Shown piece by piece: positions 22,853 to 29,780 of a stretch of 29,780 nt of DNA (position 1 is its first letter; each line of letters begins with the position of its first letter). Under the pieces are notes generated by a model. It did not search any database, was not told where the DNA came from, and was given only the letters and a program-made list of their open reading frames with translations. Location: the NCBI GenBank assembly GCA_023453025.1, contig JAEXUD010000039.1, positions 1 to 29,780 on the forward strand. Direction: 5' to 3'. The DNA comes from Bacillota bacterium. Lineage in GTDB: Bacteria; Bacillota; Clostridia; Tissierellales; Sedimentibacteraceae. The position numbers and the translations under genes are program-made.

Positions 22853-23944
22853 TTAAACATTGAATCTGAACAAGACAATGTCTCCGTCATCCATAACATA
22901 TTCTTTTCCTTCCAGGCGCATCAGTCCCTTTTCTTTTGCTGCCTGCATTGAACCGCATTCCAATACATCCTTGTAGGAGGTTACTTCAGCTCTTATAAAG
23001 CCTCTTTCAATATCTGAGTGTATTTTTCCTGCTGCCTGCGGAGCTTTTGTGCCTTTGATTATTGTCCATGCCTTTGATTCCATTGGGCCGGTTGTAAAGA
23101 AGCTTATCAGTCCCAGCAGATGGTAGCTGGCTCTGATTAACTTATCCAGTCCGGATTCCTCAAGTCCCAGCTCAATGAGAAATTCCTTTTTTTCATCATC
23201 ATCCAGGACAGAAATTTCTTCTTCGATTTTTCCGCAAACAGTAATTACCTCAGAATTATCTTGTGCAGCATGTTTTTTTACTTCATCAACATATTTATTA
23301 GCGGAAGAATTATCAATGTAGTCTTCATCCACATTGGCAACGTATAATACAGGCTTGGCGGTTATTAAATTAAATGTTTTAAGAAGCTTCAGCTCTTCTT
23401 CAGTATAATCCAGAAATCTGGCCTGCTTTTCATTTTCAAGTCCATTAACTATTTTTTGAACTAATTCTAATTCAGTCAACAGGGATTTATCGTTTTTGGA
23501 CATCTTGGTCAATTTTTCCAGTCTCTTGCTCATAACCTCCAAATCAGCCAGGACAAGCTCAAGCTCGATAATTTCTATGTCCCTTTTTGGGTCAACGCTG
23601 CTTTCAACATGTATTACATTTTCATCATCAAAGCATCTTACCACGTGTACGACAGCCTCAACCTCTCTGATATGGGACAAAAATTTGTTCCCGAGACCTT
23701 CTCCCTTGCTGGCACCCTTCACCAGTCCGGCTATATCAAAAAATTCTATTACTGCAGGAACTGTTTTTCCTGAATTGCTTATTTTTGTCAAGAAATCTAA
23801 CCTGTTATCCGGAACCTCCACAACACCTACATTCGGCTCAATAGTACAAAACGGATAATTAGCAGATTCAGCGCCTGCTGAAGTAATTGCATTGAACAAT
23901 GTACTTTTGCCTACATTTGGAAGTCCTACTATACCTAATTTCAT
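22853..23944 (-). CDS. ychF: Redox-regulated ATPase YchF (Obg family)
   Basis: A 363-aa P-loop protein that binds ATP in preference to GTP and associates with ribosomes. Marks are the start MKLGIVGLPNVGKSTLFNA, ANYPFCTIEPNVG, DIAGLVKGASKGEGLGNKFL, a helical insertion (about residues 120-200), and the C-terminal TGS domain ending MDDGDIVLFRFNV. The ATG at 23944 gives exactly the canonical start and length; a TTG 13 codons upstream is rejected. AAAGGACGG lies upstream with loose spacing. Confidence 0.97.
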   Translation of the reverse strand: MKLGIVGLPNVGKSTLFNAITSAGAESANYPFCTIEPNVGVVEVPDNRLDFLTKISNSGKTVPAVIEFFDIAGLVKGASKGEGLGNKFLSHIREVEAVVHVVRCFDDENVIHVESSVDPKRDIEIIELELVLADLEVMSKRLEKLTKMSKNDKSLLTELELVQKIVNGLENEKQARFLDYTEEELKLLKTFNLITAKPVLYVANVDEDYIDNSSANKYVDEVKKHAAQDNSEVITVCGKIEEEISVLDDDEKKEFLIELGLEESGLDKLIRASYHLLGLISFFTTGPMESKAWTIIKGTKAPQAAGKIHSDIERGFIRAEVTSYKDVLECGSMQAAKEKGLMRLEGKEYVMDDGDIVLFRFNV

Positions 23945-23997
23945 AAAACGTGTTACCGTCCTTTCATTTCTTACATATTCCAATATTATGTCAAATA

Positions 23998-24026
23998 ATT
24001 ATATAACATAAAAAATCAAACTTCAA
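23998..24026 (-). promoter_or_regulatory. Predicted promoter of ychF
   Basis: On the minus strand TTGAAG (24026-24021), a 17-base spacer and TATAAT (24003-23998), giving a leader of about 47 bases. Confidence 0.6.
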
Positions 24027-24047
24027 TATTTATTTGAAATTTGCATA

Positions 24048-24270
24048 GTTACAAATTGAAGGCGAAAAATAAGAAAAATACCCGCTCACGGTTTCGGACA
24101 CGAATAATTCTAAAGCTCATTGCGGTTAAAAATCCTACAGCTTGCAAACTCGCTGACGCTCAAACAGTGCAAGCTGCTTAACGGATTTTTAGCCTCCATT
24201 CACTAAGAATTATACTCGCGCCCTGCAAATGTTCGCTATATATTTTTCTTATTTTTATTTGATAGCAACT
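24048..24270 (+). repeat. Structured repeat element, copy 2 (intact)
   Basis: The core 24062-24256 is colinear with 6960-7154, with 8 substitutions in 195 bases by my count. The 17-bp outer inverted repeat (AAAAATAAGAAAAATA...) and the nested inner arms are kept, though GGACAC/GTGTCC is weakened here to GGACAC/GCGCCC. GTTAC (24048-24052) and GCAAC (24266-24270) mark the probable outer ends. The rest of the gap up to 24411 (24271-24400) shows nothing I recognise. Confidence 0.85.
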
Positions 24271-24411
24271 GTAAACAGTAAAAATATCACCGGAAGGTTC
24301 GTCCCACGGAATAAGAATTGTCCATAATTTTTTGCTATTTAAAAGCATATATTTATCAGGCTTTGAATAATATGGTATATATAAGACAAATTATAGGGGG
24401 AAGAAGTTGAT

Positions 24412-25092
24412 ATGAACGATAAACAGATGCAGTCAAATTATATAAGGATTGTTGGCAGAATAAACAGTAAATTGGATTTCAGCCATGAGGTTTTTGGAGA
24501 AAAGTTCTACGAGTTTTTTTTAGAAGTACCAAGATTAAGTGACACAAAGGATTTGCTGCCTGTAATAATATCCGAAAGGTTAATAAATGATATTGATATG
24601 AGCATAGGAAATTTCATAGTTATTGACGGTCAGTTCAGGTCTTATAACAGATATGAGGACACATGCAATAAACTGCTTCTCAGAGTGTTTGTAAGAGATA
24701 TAATAGTGCCTGACGATAACGAGATTGAAGAGATGAAAAGACATCCTAACGAAGTGTTCCTTAATGGATATTTGTGCAAAGAAACTAAATTCAGAACAAC
24801 ACCTTTTGGCAGGGAAATCACAGACATGCTTATTGCTGTTAACAGATCCTACAATAAATCTGATTACATACCTTGTATTGCATGGGGGAGAAATGCAAGA
24901 TACTGTGAAAAGCTGGAGGTTGGAGATCATGTAAAGCTGTGGGGCAGAATTCAAAGCAGAAAATATCAGAAAAAGAATGAAAACGAAAACTATGAAACAA
25001 AGACTGCATACGAAGTGTCCGTTACTAAGCTGGAGCATATTAAAACAGAAAACAACAGAAAAAAAGAAGATGAAGAAGAATTTGAGGAATAA
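24412..25092 (+). CDS. SSB-like protein with two OB-fold-like segments
   Basis: A 226-aa protein. Residues 8-95 (YIRIVGRINSKLDF... LLLRVFVRDII) and 108-205 (NEVFLNGYLCKETKFRTT... AYEVSVTKLEHI) both read as OB folds; the second contains GREITDMLIAVNR and YIPCIAWGRNARYCEKLEVGDHVKLWGRIQSR, very like bacterial SSB/PriB. The tail is acidic (KKEDEEEFEE) but lacks the DDIPF end by which SSB recruits partners. It probably binds single-stranded DNA; it is not the standard replication SSB. The next gene codes topoisomerase III, which acts on single-stranded DNA. ATG at 24412, with GGGGGAAGAAG upstream at long spacing. Confidence 0.82.
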   Translation: MNDKQMQSNYIRIVGRINSKLDFSHEVFGEKFYEFFLEVPRLSDTKDLLPVIISERLINDIDMSIGNFIVIDGQFRSYNRYEDTCNKLLLRVFVRDIIVPDDNEIEEMKRHPNEVFLNGYLCKETKFRTTPFGREITDMLIAVNRSYNKSDYIPCIAWGRNARYCEKLEVGDHVKLWGRIQSRKYQKKNENENYETKTAYEVSVTKLEHIKTENNRKKEDEEEFEE

Positions 25093-25105
25093 TAATATAT
25101 TAAAT

Positions 25106-25128
25106 AGAAACCGATAAGGTTTCTTTTT
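25106..25128 (+). terminator. Terminator after the SSB-like gene
   Basis: AGAAACC (25106-25112) pairs with GGTTTCT (25118-25124) over GATAA, then four more Ts. It touches the start of repeat fragment 3. Confidence 0.8.
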
Positions 25129-25129
25129 G

Positions 25130-25204
25130 TTATAATCGTGTCCTGCAAATGTTTGCTATATATTTTTCTCGTTTTAGGTTTATGGATGGGCTGTGAATGG
25201 TAAC
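25130..25204 (+). repeat. Structured repeat element, right-end fragment (copy 3)
   Basis: TTATAATCGTGTCCTGCAAA and the following CTATATATTTTTCT match the right third of copy 1 (7109-7176) with a few changes. The left two thirds are missing, cut off at the terminator of the SSB-like gene. It ends in TGTGAATGGTAAC, the inverse of the left-end sequence at 5209-5222. Confidence 0.78.
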
Positions 25205-25246
25205 TTCTTTTTTATTGATAAAGTTATTTTTATTTTTTGCATATTG

Positions 25247-25255
25247 TGTTACAAT
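25247..25255 (+). promoter_or_regulatory. Possible extended -10 promoter of topB
   Basis: TGTTACAAT (TACAAT 25250-25255) with the extended TG; no clear -35. Confidence 0.4.
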
Positions 25256-25280
25256 AATAAATAAAAAAAAGGAATGTAAA

Positions 25281-27455
25281 ATGATTTTAGTATTGGCAGA
25301 AAAACCCTCAGTAGGGAAAGATATAGGAAAAGTTTTGAATTGCAATAAAAATGGAAATGGCTATGTGGAAGGAAAAGAATATATAGTGACATGGGCACTG
25401 GGGCATTTGGTCACTCTTTCTGACCCTGAAAACTATGATGCAAAATATGCACATTGGAATTTAGAGGATTTGCCTATAATTCCAAAAAAAATGAAGACAG
25501 AGGTAATCAAACAAACAAGAAAGCAATACGGAGTTGTAAAAAGCCTGTTACTTCGAAAAGATGTGAATGAAATTGTAATAGCAACTGATGCAGGACGAGA
25601 AGGAGAGCTTGTTGCCAGGTGGATTATAGAACAAGCACAGGTTAAAAAGACAACAAAAAGACTTTGGATTTCATCTGTTACCGACAAAGCAATCAAGGAC
25701 GGATTCAATAACCTAAAGGATGGAAATCTTTACAACAATCTGTACCAATCAGCAGCAGCACGTTCAGAAGCAGACTGGATTGTAGGAATTAACGCAACAA
25801 GAGCGCTGACAACAAAATATAATGCACAGCTGTCGTGCGGAAGGGTTCAGACTCCCACTGTCGCTATAATTGCTGAATTGGAGGATGAAATCAGAAACTT
25901 CAAGCCGGTTCAATATTATGGTATTGAGGTAACAGCAGGAAGCTTTAAATTTTTATGGAAGGATAAAAACAACGACACAAAGACCTTTAACGGTGATAAA
26001 TGTGAAAGCATAATAAAAAATATTAAATCAAAGAAATTAGAAATTAAAGATATATCAAGAAGCAAGGCTTCTACATATGCACCTGCCTTATATGATTTGA
26101 CCGAGCTTCAAAGAGATGCTAACAATATATACGGATTTTCAGCTAAAGAAACATTGAACACTATGCAGTCTTTATATGAGCGTCATAAGGTATTGACATA
26201 TCCAAGAACTGACTCAAGATATTTGACAGAAGACATAGTTGATACCCTGAAGGACAGGGTCAGGGCATGCAGTGTCGGACAATATGCAAAAATAGGCTTC
26301 AGGATAAGCTCTAATCCAATAAGAGGAAATAAAAGCTTTGTTAACAATTCAAAGGTTTCAGACCATCATGCCATAATTCCAACAGAGCAAACTGTAATTT
26401 TAGGAGACTTGTCAGATAAGGAAAGAAAAATTTTTGATTTGGTCGTAAAGAGATTTTTGGCTGTGTTGTCTAAGCCCTTTGAATTTGAAAAGGTAACTAT
26501 TACAGGTAACATAGGAAATGAAGTGTTTACATCCAAAGGCAGAATTACATTATCGTTGGGCTGGAAGGAAGTATACGGCAGCTACGAGGATGAGGAAATT
26601 TTAGATGATTATCCAACCGATGAATTAGACAGACTTAAAATCGGCAGACAGCTTGATGTTGGACGCATAAACAAAACCGTCGGCGAAACCAAGCCTCCGT
26701 CAAGATTTACAGAAGCCACACTATTATCGGCAATGGAAAACCCGGTAAAGTTCATGAAAAATGCTGACAAGGATTTGAAAAAGACCATCGGAGAAACCGG
26801 AGGTCTTGGAACTGTTGCAACAAGAGCTGATATAATTGATAAGCTTTTTAACAGCTTTGTAATTGAAAAAAGAGATAAATATATTTATACTACATCAAAG
26901 GGAAGACAGCTTTTAGATTTATCTCCGACAGATTTAAAATCCCCTGTTCTGACTGCAAGATGGGAGCAGCATCTTACCGATATCGCAAAAGGGCGAATGG
27001 ATAAGAATAAATTCTTGAATGATATGATTGATTATACAAGGCAAATAATCAAGGAAATCAAAACAAGTGACAAGAAATTTATTCATGACAATGAAACCAA
27101 GTCAAAGTGCCCTGACTGCGGCAGCTACCTTCTGGAGGTCAACGGAAAAAAAGGAACCATGCTTGTGTGCCAAAACAGGGAATGCGGATACAGAAAGGGA
27201 ATAGCACAAATAACAAATGCAAGATGCCCGAATTGTCATAAGAAGCTTGAGCTCAGGGGAGAAGGGGAAGGCAAAATTTTCATATGCAAATGCGGTTTCA
27301 GGGAAAAGCTTTCAGCGTTCAATAAAAGAAAAGAAAACGAGAAAACCTCAATATCCAACAAGGAAGCAGCCAAGTATATGGCAAAGCAGGATAAAAAACA
27401 GGACGAAAATATCAATACTGCTTTGGCAGATGCTTTAGCTAAATTAAAGCTTTAA
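25281..27455 (+). CDS. topB: DNA topoisomerase III
   Basis: Type IA topoisomerase that decatenates DNA through a single-strand break. The TOPRIM domain has LVLAEKPSVGKDI at the start and VIATDAGREGELVARW near residue 103; the catalytic tyrosine is Tyr307 in TYPRTDSRYL. GGLGTVATRADIIDKLF is the conserved late motif. The C-terminus carries zinc-ribbon-like cysteine sets, CPDCGSYLLEV...CQNRECGYR and CPNCHKKLELR...CKCGFREKL. Length is 724 aa. The ATG at 25281 (AAAGGAA upstream) is preferred over a TTG/ATG-like extension to 25197, which would add a hydrophobic leader reading through the repeat end and promoter. It is transcribed apart from the SSB-like gene because a terminator intervenes. Confidence 0.96.
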   Translation: MILVLAEKPSVGKDIGKVLNCNKNGNGYVEGKEYIVTWALGHLVTLSDPENYDAKYAHWNLEDLPIIPKKMKTEVIKQTRKQYGVVKSLLLRKDVNEIVIATDAGREGELVARWIIEQAQVKKTTKRLWISSVTDKAIKDGFNNLKDGNLYNNLYQSAAARSEADWIVGINATRALTTKYNAQLSCGRVQTPTVAIIAELEDEIRNFKPVQYYGIEVTAGSFKFLWKDKNNDTKTFNGDKCESIIKNIKSKKLEIKDISRSKASTYAPALYDLTELQRDANNIYGFSAKETLNTMQSLYERHKVLTYPRTDSRYLTEDIVDTLKDRVRACSVGQYAKIGFRISSNPIRGNKSFVNNSKVSDHHAIIPTEQTVILGDLSDKERKIFDLVVKRFLAVLSKPFEFEKVTITGNIGNEVFTSKGRITLSLGWKEVYGSYEDEEILDDYPTDELDRLKIGRQLDVGRINKTVGETKPPSRFTEATLLSAMENPVKFMKNADKDLKKTIGETGGLGTVATRADIIDKLFNSFVIEKRDKYIYTTSKGRQLLDLSPTDLKSPVLTARWEQHLTDIAKGRMDKNKFLNDMIDYTRQIIKEIKTSDKKFIHDNETKSKCPDCGSYLLEVNGKKGTMLVCQNRECGYRKGIAQITNARCPNCHKKLELRGEGEGKIFICKCGFREKLSAFNKRKENEKTSISNKEAAKYMAKQDKKQDENINTALADALAKLKL

Positions 27456-27486
27456 ATTATAAAATATAAGCCGCAAAGGAGAAAAT

Positions 27487-28128
27487 ATGCAATACGCAGT
27501 AGTAATAATGATTCTGTTTTTAGTTTTTTTATTATACAAAATGAAAAATCAAATAAAACAGGTAAATTATTTAAACGATATTTTATATATTAAGAAACAG
27601 CCGGAGAGCTATATAGAAGAAATGGAGAAGATTCTGTCCTCAAGGCAGACAGAAAAGAGCAGGATAATAAATACTATACAAAAAACAACCGGGATGCTTT
27701 ATGCCGGCAGGTTTGATGATATAATCGAAACCCTTGAGAAATTAGATACTGCTCCGAAAAACTGGATGCCGATTTATCATCAAAATATGGTCTTGGCTTT
27801 ATATTTCAAGAAAGATAAAAACAAGGCAAACGAAGAATTCAAAAAAGCCGGACCGGTACTTGATGATTTCAGAAAAAATGAATATTATAAGGAATTTATA
27901 GATATAGTTTATGCGGTATCTGATTTTTACAATGGCAGGAGTTCAAAAAAGTATTTTGCTGAATTAGCACAAACGGGAGCTAATGATTACAGAAAATCAT
28001 TTGGTTATTATTTCTTAGGTATGATTAACAAAAAAGATAAAAATTCTGACGAGGCTGACAAGAATTTCCAAAATGCTATGGAATACGGAAAGGGAAGCTT
28101 TATTGAGAGACTTTCAGCATTGGGATAA
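27487..28128 (+). CDS. Membrane-anchored repeat protein, paralogue A
   Basis: A 213-aa protein that I cannot assign to a named family. Residues 2-20 form one hydrophobic helix (YAVVIMILFLVFLLYKM), likely an uncleaved anchor with the rest in the cytosol. The remainder is helical, with a TPR-like pattern (TTGMLYAGRFDDIIETLEKL, then YYFLGMINKKDKNSDEADKNFQNAMEYG). It is about 45% identical by eye to the next gene over its full length, showing tandem duplication. AAAGGAG precedes the ATG. It follows topB by 31 bases and is probably in the same transcript. Confidence 0.8.
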   Translation: MQYAVVIMILFLVFLLYKMKNQIKQVNYLNDILYIKKQPESYIEEMEKILSSRQTEKSRIINTIQKTTGMLYAGRFDDIIETLEKLDTAPKNWMPIYHQNMVLALYFKKDKNKANEEFKKAGPVLDDFRKNEYYKEFIDIVYAVSDFYNGRSSKKYFAELAQTGANDYRKSFGYYFLGMINKKDKNSDEADKNFQNAMEYGKGSFIERLSALG

Positions 28129-28137
28129 GGAGTAAAA

Positions 28138-28776
28138 ATGTACGTCATATTGATAATCTTAGCAGTACTATTCATTTATACTATCAGAAGAAGAAGTATT
28201 TTGGAAAAACAGGTTGAATTATTCAACAGGCTTTTATACGTAGAAAAAAGCCCGGAAAAATATATTGATGAAATAAATAAGCTTTTGTCAAAAATTCAGT
28301 CAGAAAAGGAAAGAAATATAAATTTAATTCAAAAAACAACAGGGCTTTTTTATGCAGGAGAATTTGATGAAGCTATCAGAATACTCAAGGAGGATGTATC
28401 GAAAATTCCTCCGAACTGGCAGACAGTTTATTATCATAATCTTTTGCTGAGCATGTATTTCAATAATCAAAAAGAAAAAGCAAATGAAGTATTGACAGAA
28501 GTTAAAGGAACCTTGGATTTATATTACAAAAGAGATTACAACAAGGTAACAATAGAGCTTATTTATGCCATTTCTGATTTTTATAATGATAGAATAAATG
28601 ATTGCAAGAAATTTTTTGTCAATCTTGCTGATATAGCCAGAAATGATTACCGTATAGCCATGGCATATTATTTCACAGGTAAAATAAATGAGATGGAAGA
28701 TAAAATAGAGGATGCAGAGGACAATCTGGAAAAAGCACGAACCTACGGTCATGGCAGCTTTATTGAATATTTGTAA
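28138..28776 (+). CDS. Membrane-anchored repeat protein, paralogue B
   Basis: A 212-aa partner of the preceding gene with the same plan: one N-terminal membrane helix (YVILIILAVLFIYTI), a basic cytosolic edge (RRRS), then helices with TPR-like repeats. Shared marks are FNRLLYVEKSPEKYIDEINKLL, IQKTTGLFYAGEFDEAI, the SDFYN segment and the ending YGHGSFIEYL. AAGGAG lies 5 bases before the ATG, and 9 bases separate the two genes. Two proteins of this design may form a hetero-oligomeric scaffold at the membrane; this is a guess from the pairing. Confidence 0.8.
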   Translation: MYVILIILAVLFIYTIRRRSILEKQVELFNRLLYVEKSPEKYIDEINKLLSKIQSEKERNINLIQKTTGLFYAGEFDEAIRILKEDVSKIPPNWQTVYYHNLLLSMYFNNQKEKANEVLTEVKGTLDLYYKRDYNKVTIELIYAISDFYNDRINDCKKFFVNLADIARNDYRIAMAYYFTGKINEMEDKIEDAEDNLEKARTYGHGSFIEYL

Positions 28777-28796
28777 AATTGAAAGGAAATATGCAC

Positions 28797-29666
28797 ATGC
28801 ACATAACAGAAAAAAATAATAAACTAATTATTAATAATATGGACAACTTTAATTTAAAACACATATTTGACTGCGGTCAATGTTTCAGGTGGAATAAGGA
28901 AGAGGATGGCTCATATACGGGCGTTGTTAAAAACAGAGTTATAAATGCAGAGCAACGCGGTACAACAATTGAATTCAATAATGTTACTATAGATGATTAT
29001 GATTTAATCAAAGAATATTTTGATTTAGATATGGATTATACAAAAATTAAAACCTTGATTAATATTGATGAGATTATGGCAAAAGCAATAAAATTCGGGG
29101 ACGGCATAAGAATTTTAAACCAGGATGAATGGGAAACAATGATTTCATTTATGATTTCTGCCAATAACAGAATACCCATGATAAAAAAAGTTATTGAAAA
29201 TTTAAGCACAAACTTTGGGGATTTTATATGCAGTTACAGAGGCAGGGATTACTACAGCTTCCCATCCGCAGAGCAGCTGGCTAAAGTGCCTGTAGAAAAA
29301 ATACAGGAATGCAAAGCAGGCTTCAGGTCTCCAAGGCTTAAGGAAGCAGCCGAAAGATTTTTGAAGGAAAAGGATATAATTTACAATATTAAAAATACAA
29401 GCTATGATGAAGGACTGGCATATCTTAAAACATATGCGGGAATTGGGGACAAGGTTGCAAATTGTATTTTGTTATTCTCAATGAAACAATTTGATACATT
29501 CCCGGTGGATGTATGGGTAAGACGAGTTATGCAAGAGCTGTATGTTGACAAAAAAACAAAAGATGCCGACATCAGGAAATTTGCAGAAAACAAGTTCGGT
29601 AAGCTTTCAGGATATGCACAGCAATATTTATTTTATTATGCCCGTGAGAATGGCATAGGAAAATGA
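28797..29666 (+). CDS. ogg: 8-oxoguanine DNA glycosylase, OGG1 type
   Basis: Bifunctional glycosylase/AP lyase that removes 8-oxoguanine opposite C. The helix-hairpin-helix motif with the catalytic lysine is TYAGIGDKVANCILL (Lys219), followed by PVDVWVRRV with the catalytic Asp238. The N-terminal domain has FDCGQCFRW, typical of the family. This eukaryote-like OGG1 form is known from Clostridium. ATG at 28797 is selected with AAAGGA 9 bases upstream; ATG at 28791 or TTG at 28779 are possible but worse spaced. This gives 289 aa. It is 20 bases after paralogue B. Confidence 0.93.
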   Translation: MHITEKNNKLIINNMDNFNLKHIFDCGQCFRWNKEEDGSYTGVVKNRVINAEQRGTTIEFNNVTIDDYDLIKEYFDLDMDYTKIKTLINIDEIMAKAIKFGDGIRILNQDEWETMISFMISANNRIPMIKKVIENLSTNFGDFICSYRGRDYYSFPSAEQLAKVPVEKIQECKAGFRSPRLKEAAERFLKEKDIIYNIKNTSYDEGLAYLKTYAGIGDKVANCILLFSMKQFDTFPVDVWVRRVMQELYVDKKTKDADIRKFAENKFGKLSGYAQQYLFYYARENGIGK

Positions 29667-29695
29667 TTGACAAAACTCATAAAAGTGAATATAAT
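29667..29695 (+). promoter_or_regulatory. Consensus promoter of the tRNA-Pro gene
   Basis: TTGACA (29667-29672), exactly 17 bases, TATAAT (29690-29695): both boxes match the sigma-A consensus in full. It begins directly after the ogg stop codon. Confidence 0.9.
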
Positions 29696-29706
29696 AATAA
29701 TGTTGT

Positions 29707-29780
29707 CGGGGTGTAGCGAAGCTTGGTATCGCGCATGGTTCGGGACCATGAGGCCGAAGGTTCAAATCCTTTCACTCCGA
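29707..29780 (+). tRNA. tRNA-Pro, anticodon CGG
   Basis: The cloverleaf is complete: acceptor CGGGGTG (29707-29713) pairs with CACTCCG (29773-29779) with one G-T, D arm GCGAAGCTTGGTATCGC, anticodon stem CATGG/CCATG with loop TTCGGGA so the anticodon is CGG (29741-29743), and T arm GAAGG-TTCAAAT-CCTTT. The discriminator A is the last base of the window, so an encoded CCA cannot be checked. It reads CCG codons, which are rare in AT-rich genomes. Confidence 0.95.

Noticed and set aside
25197..25280. N-terminal hydrophobic extension of topoisomerase III
   Set aside because: Topo III starts at MILVLAEKPS in the family, the upstream codons run through the repeat end and the predicted promoter, and the ATG at 25281 has its own ribosome site.

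Overview
The window reads as chromosomal DNA from a low-GC, anaerobic, probably spore-forming Firmicute of the Clostridia/Tissierellia type (a Sedimentibacter- or Tissierella-like genome would fit; this is inference). Supporting signs are the strongly AT-rich sequence, AGGAGG ribosome binding sites, frequent TTG/GTG starts, an exosporium-like collagen protein, clostridial core operons and fermentation genes for C4 acids.

Layout. Positions 1-470 (minus) hold the N-terminal part of a Gly-X-Y collagen-like protein cut by the window edge. Positions 645-5011 (minus) are a housekeeping operon: PDZ/radical-SAM-like DUF512 protein, der, plsY, gpsA. Positions 5225-6938 are a complete IS4-family insertion sequence with 17-bp terminal inverted repeats. 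It appears to have landed in the left end of a structured 195-bp repeat that recurs at 24062-24256 and, as a right-end fragment, at 25130-25204. Positions 7279-9744 carry molybdenum-cofactor genes (mogA-like, moaA, moaC, MOSC), followed by a 61-residue protein and a ferredoxin (to 10262). Positions 10369-14830 hold a BadF-type sugar kinase, a convergent AIM24-family protein, a TtcA-like tRNA thiolase and a MATE exporter with a possible attenuator leader.

Positions 14992-22772 form the most coherent system in the window. A PAS-PAS-AAA+-Fis activator of sigma-54 lies just upstream of thiolase, CoA-transferase A and B, 3-hydroxybutyrate dehydrogenase, a GntP-type permease and a 3-hydroxyacyl-CoA dehydrogenase. 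Between activator and operon there is a well-formed -24/-12 promoter (16916-16931) and three perfect copies of the palindrome TGTAGA-N6-TCTACA, at about -241, -212 and -132 from the predicted start: candidate enhancer sites for the activator. The genes together would import 3-hydroxybutyrate, oxidise it to acetoacetate, activate it with CoA, and either cleave it to acetyl-CoA or reduce it toward butyrate.

Positions 22853-29780 contain ychF (minus), a protein with two OB-like segments resembling SSB, topB (topoisomerase III), two tandem membrane-anchored repeat paralogues, an OGG1-type 8-oxoguanine glycosylase, and a tRNA-Pro(CGG) with a consensus promoter ending at the window edge. All function calls come from reading motifs; no database search was made. 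Promoters, operators and folds were found by eye.
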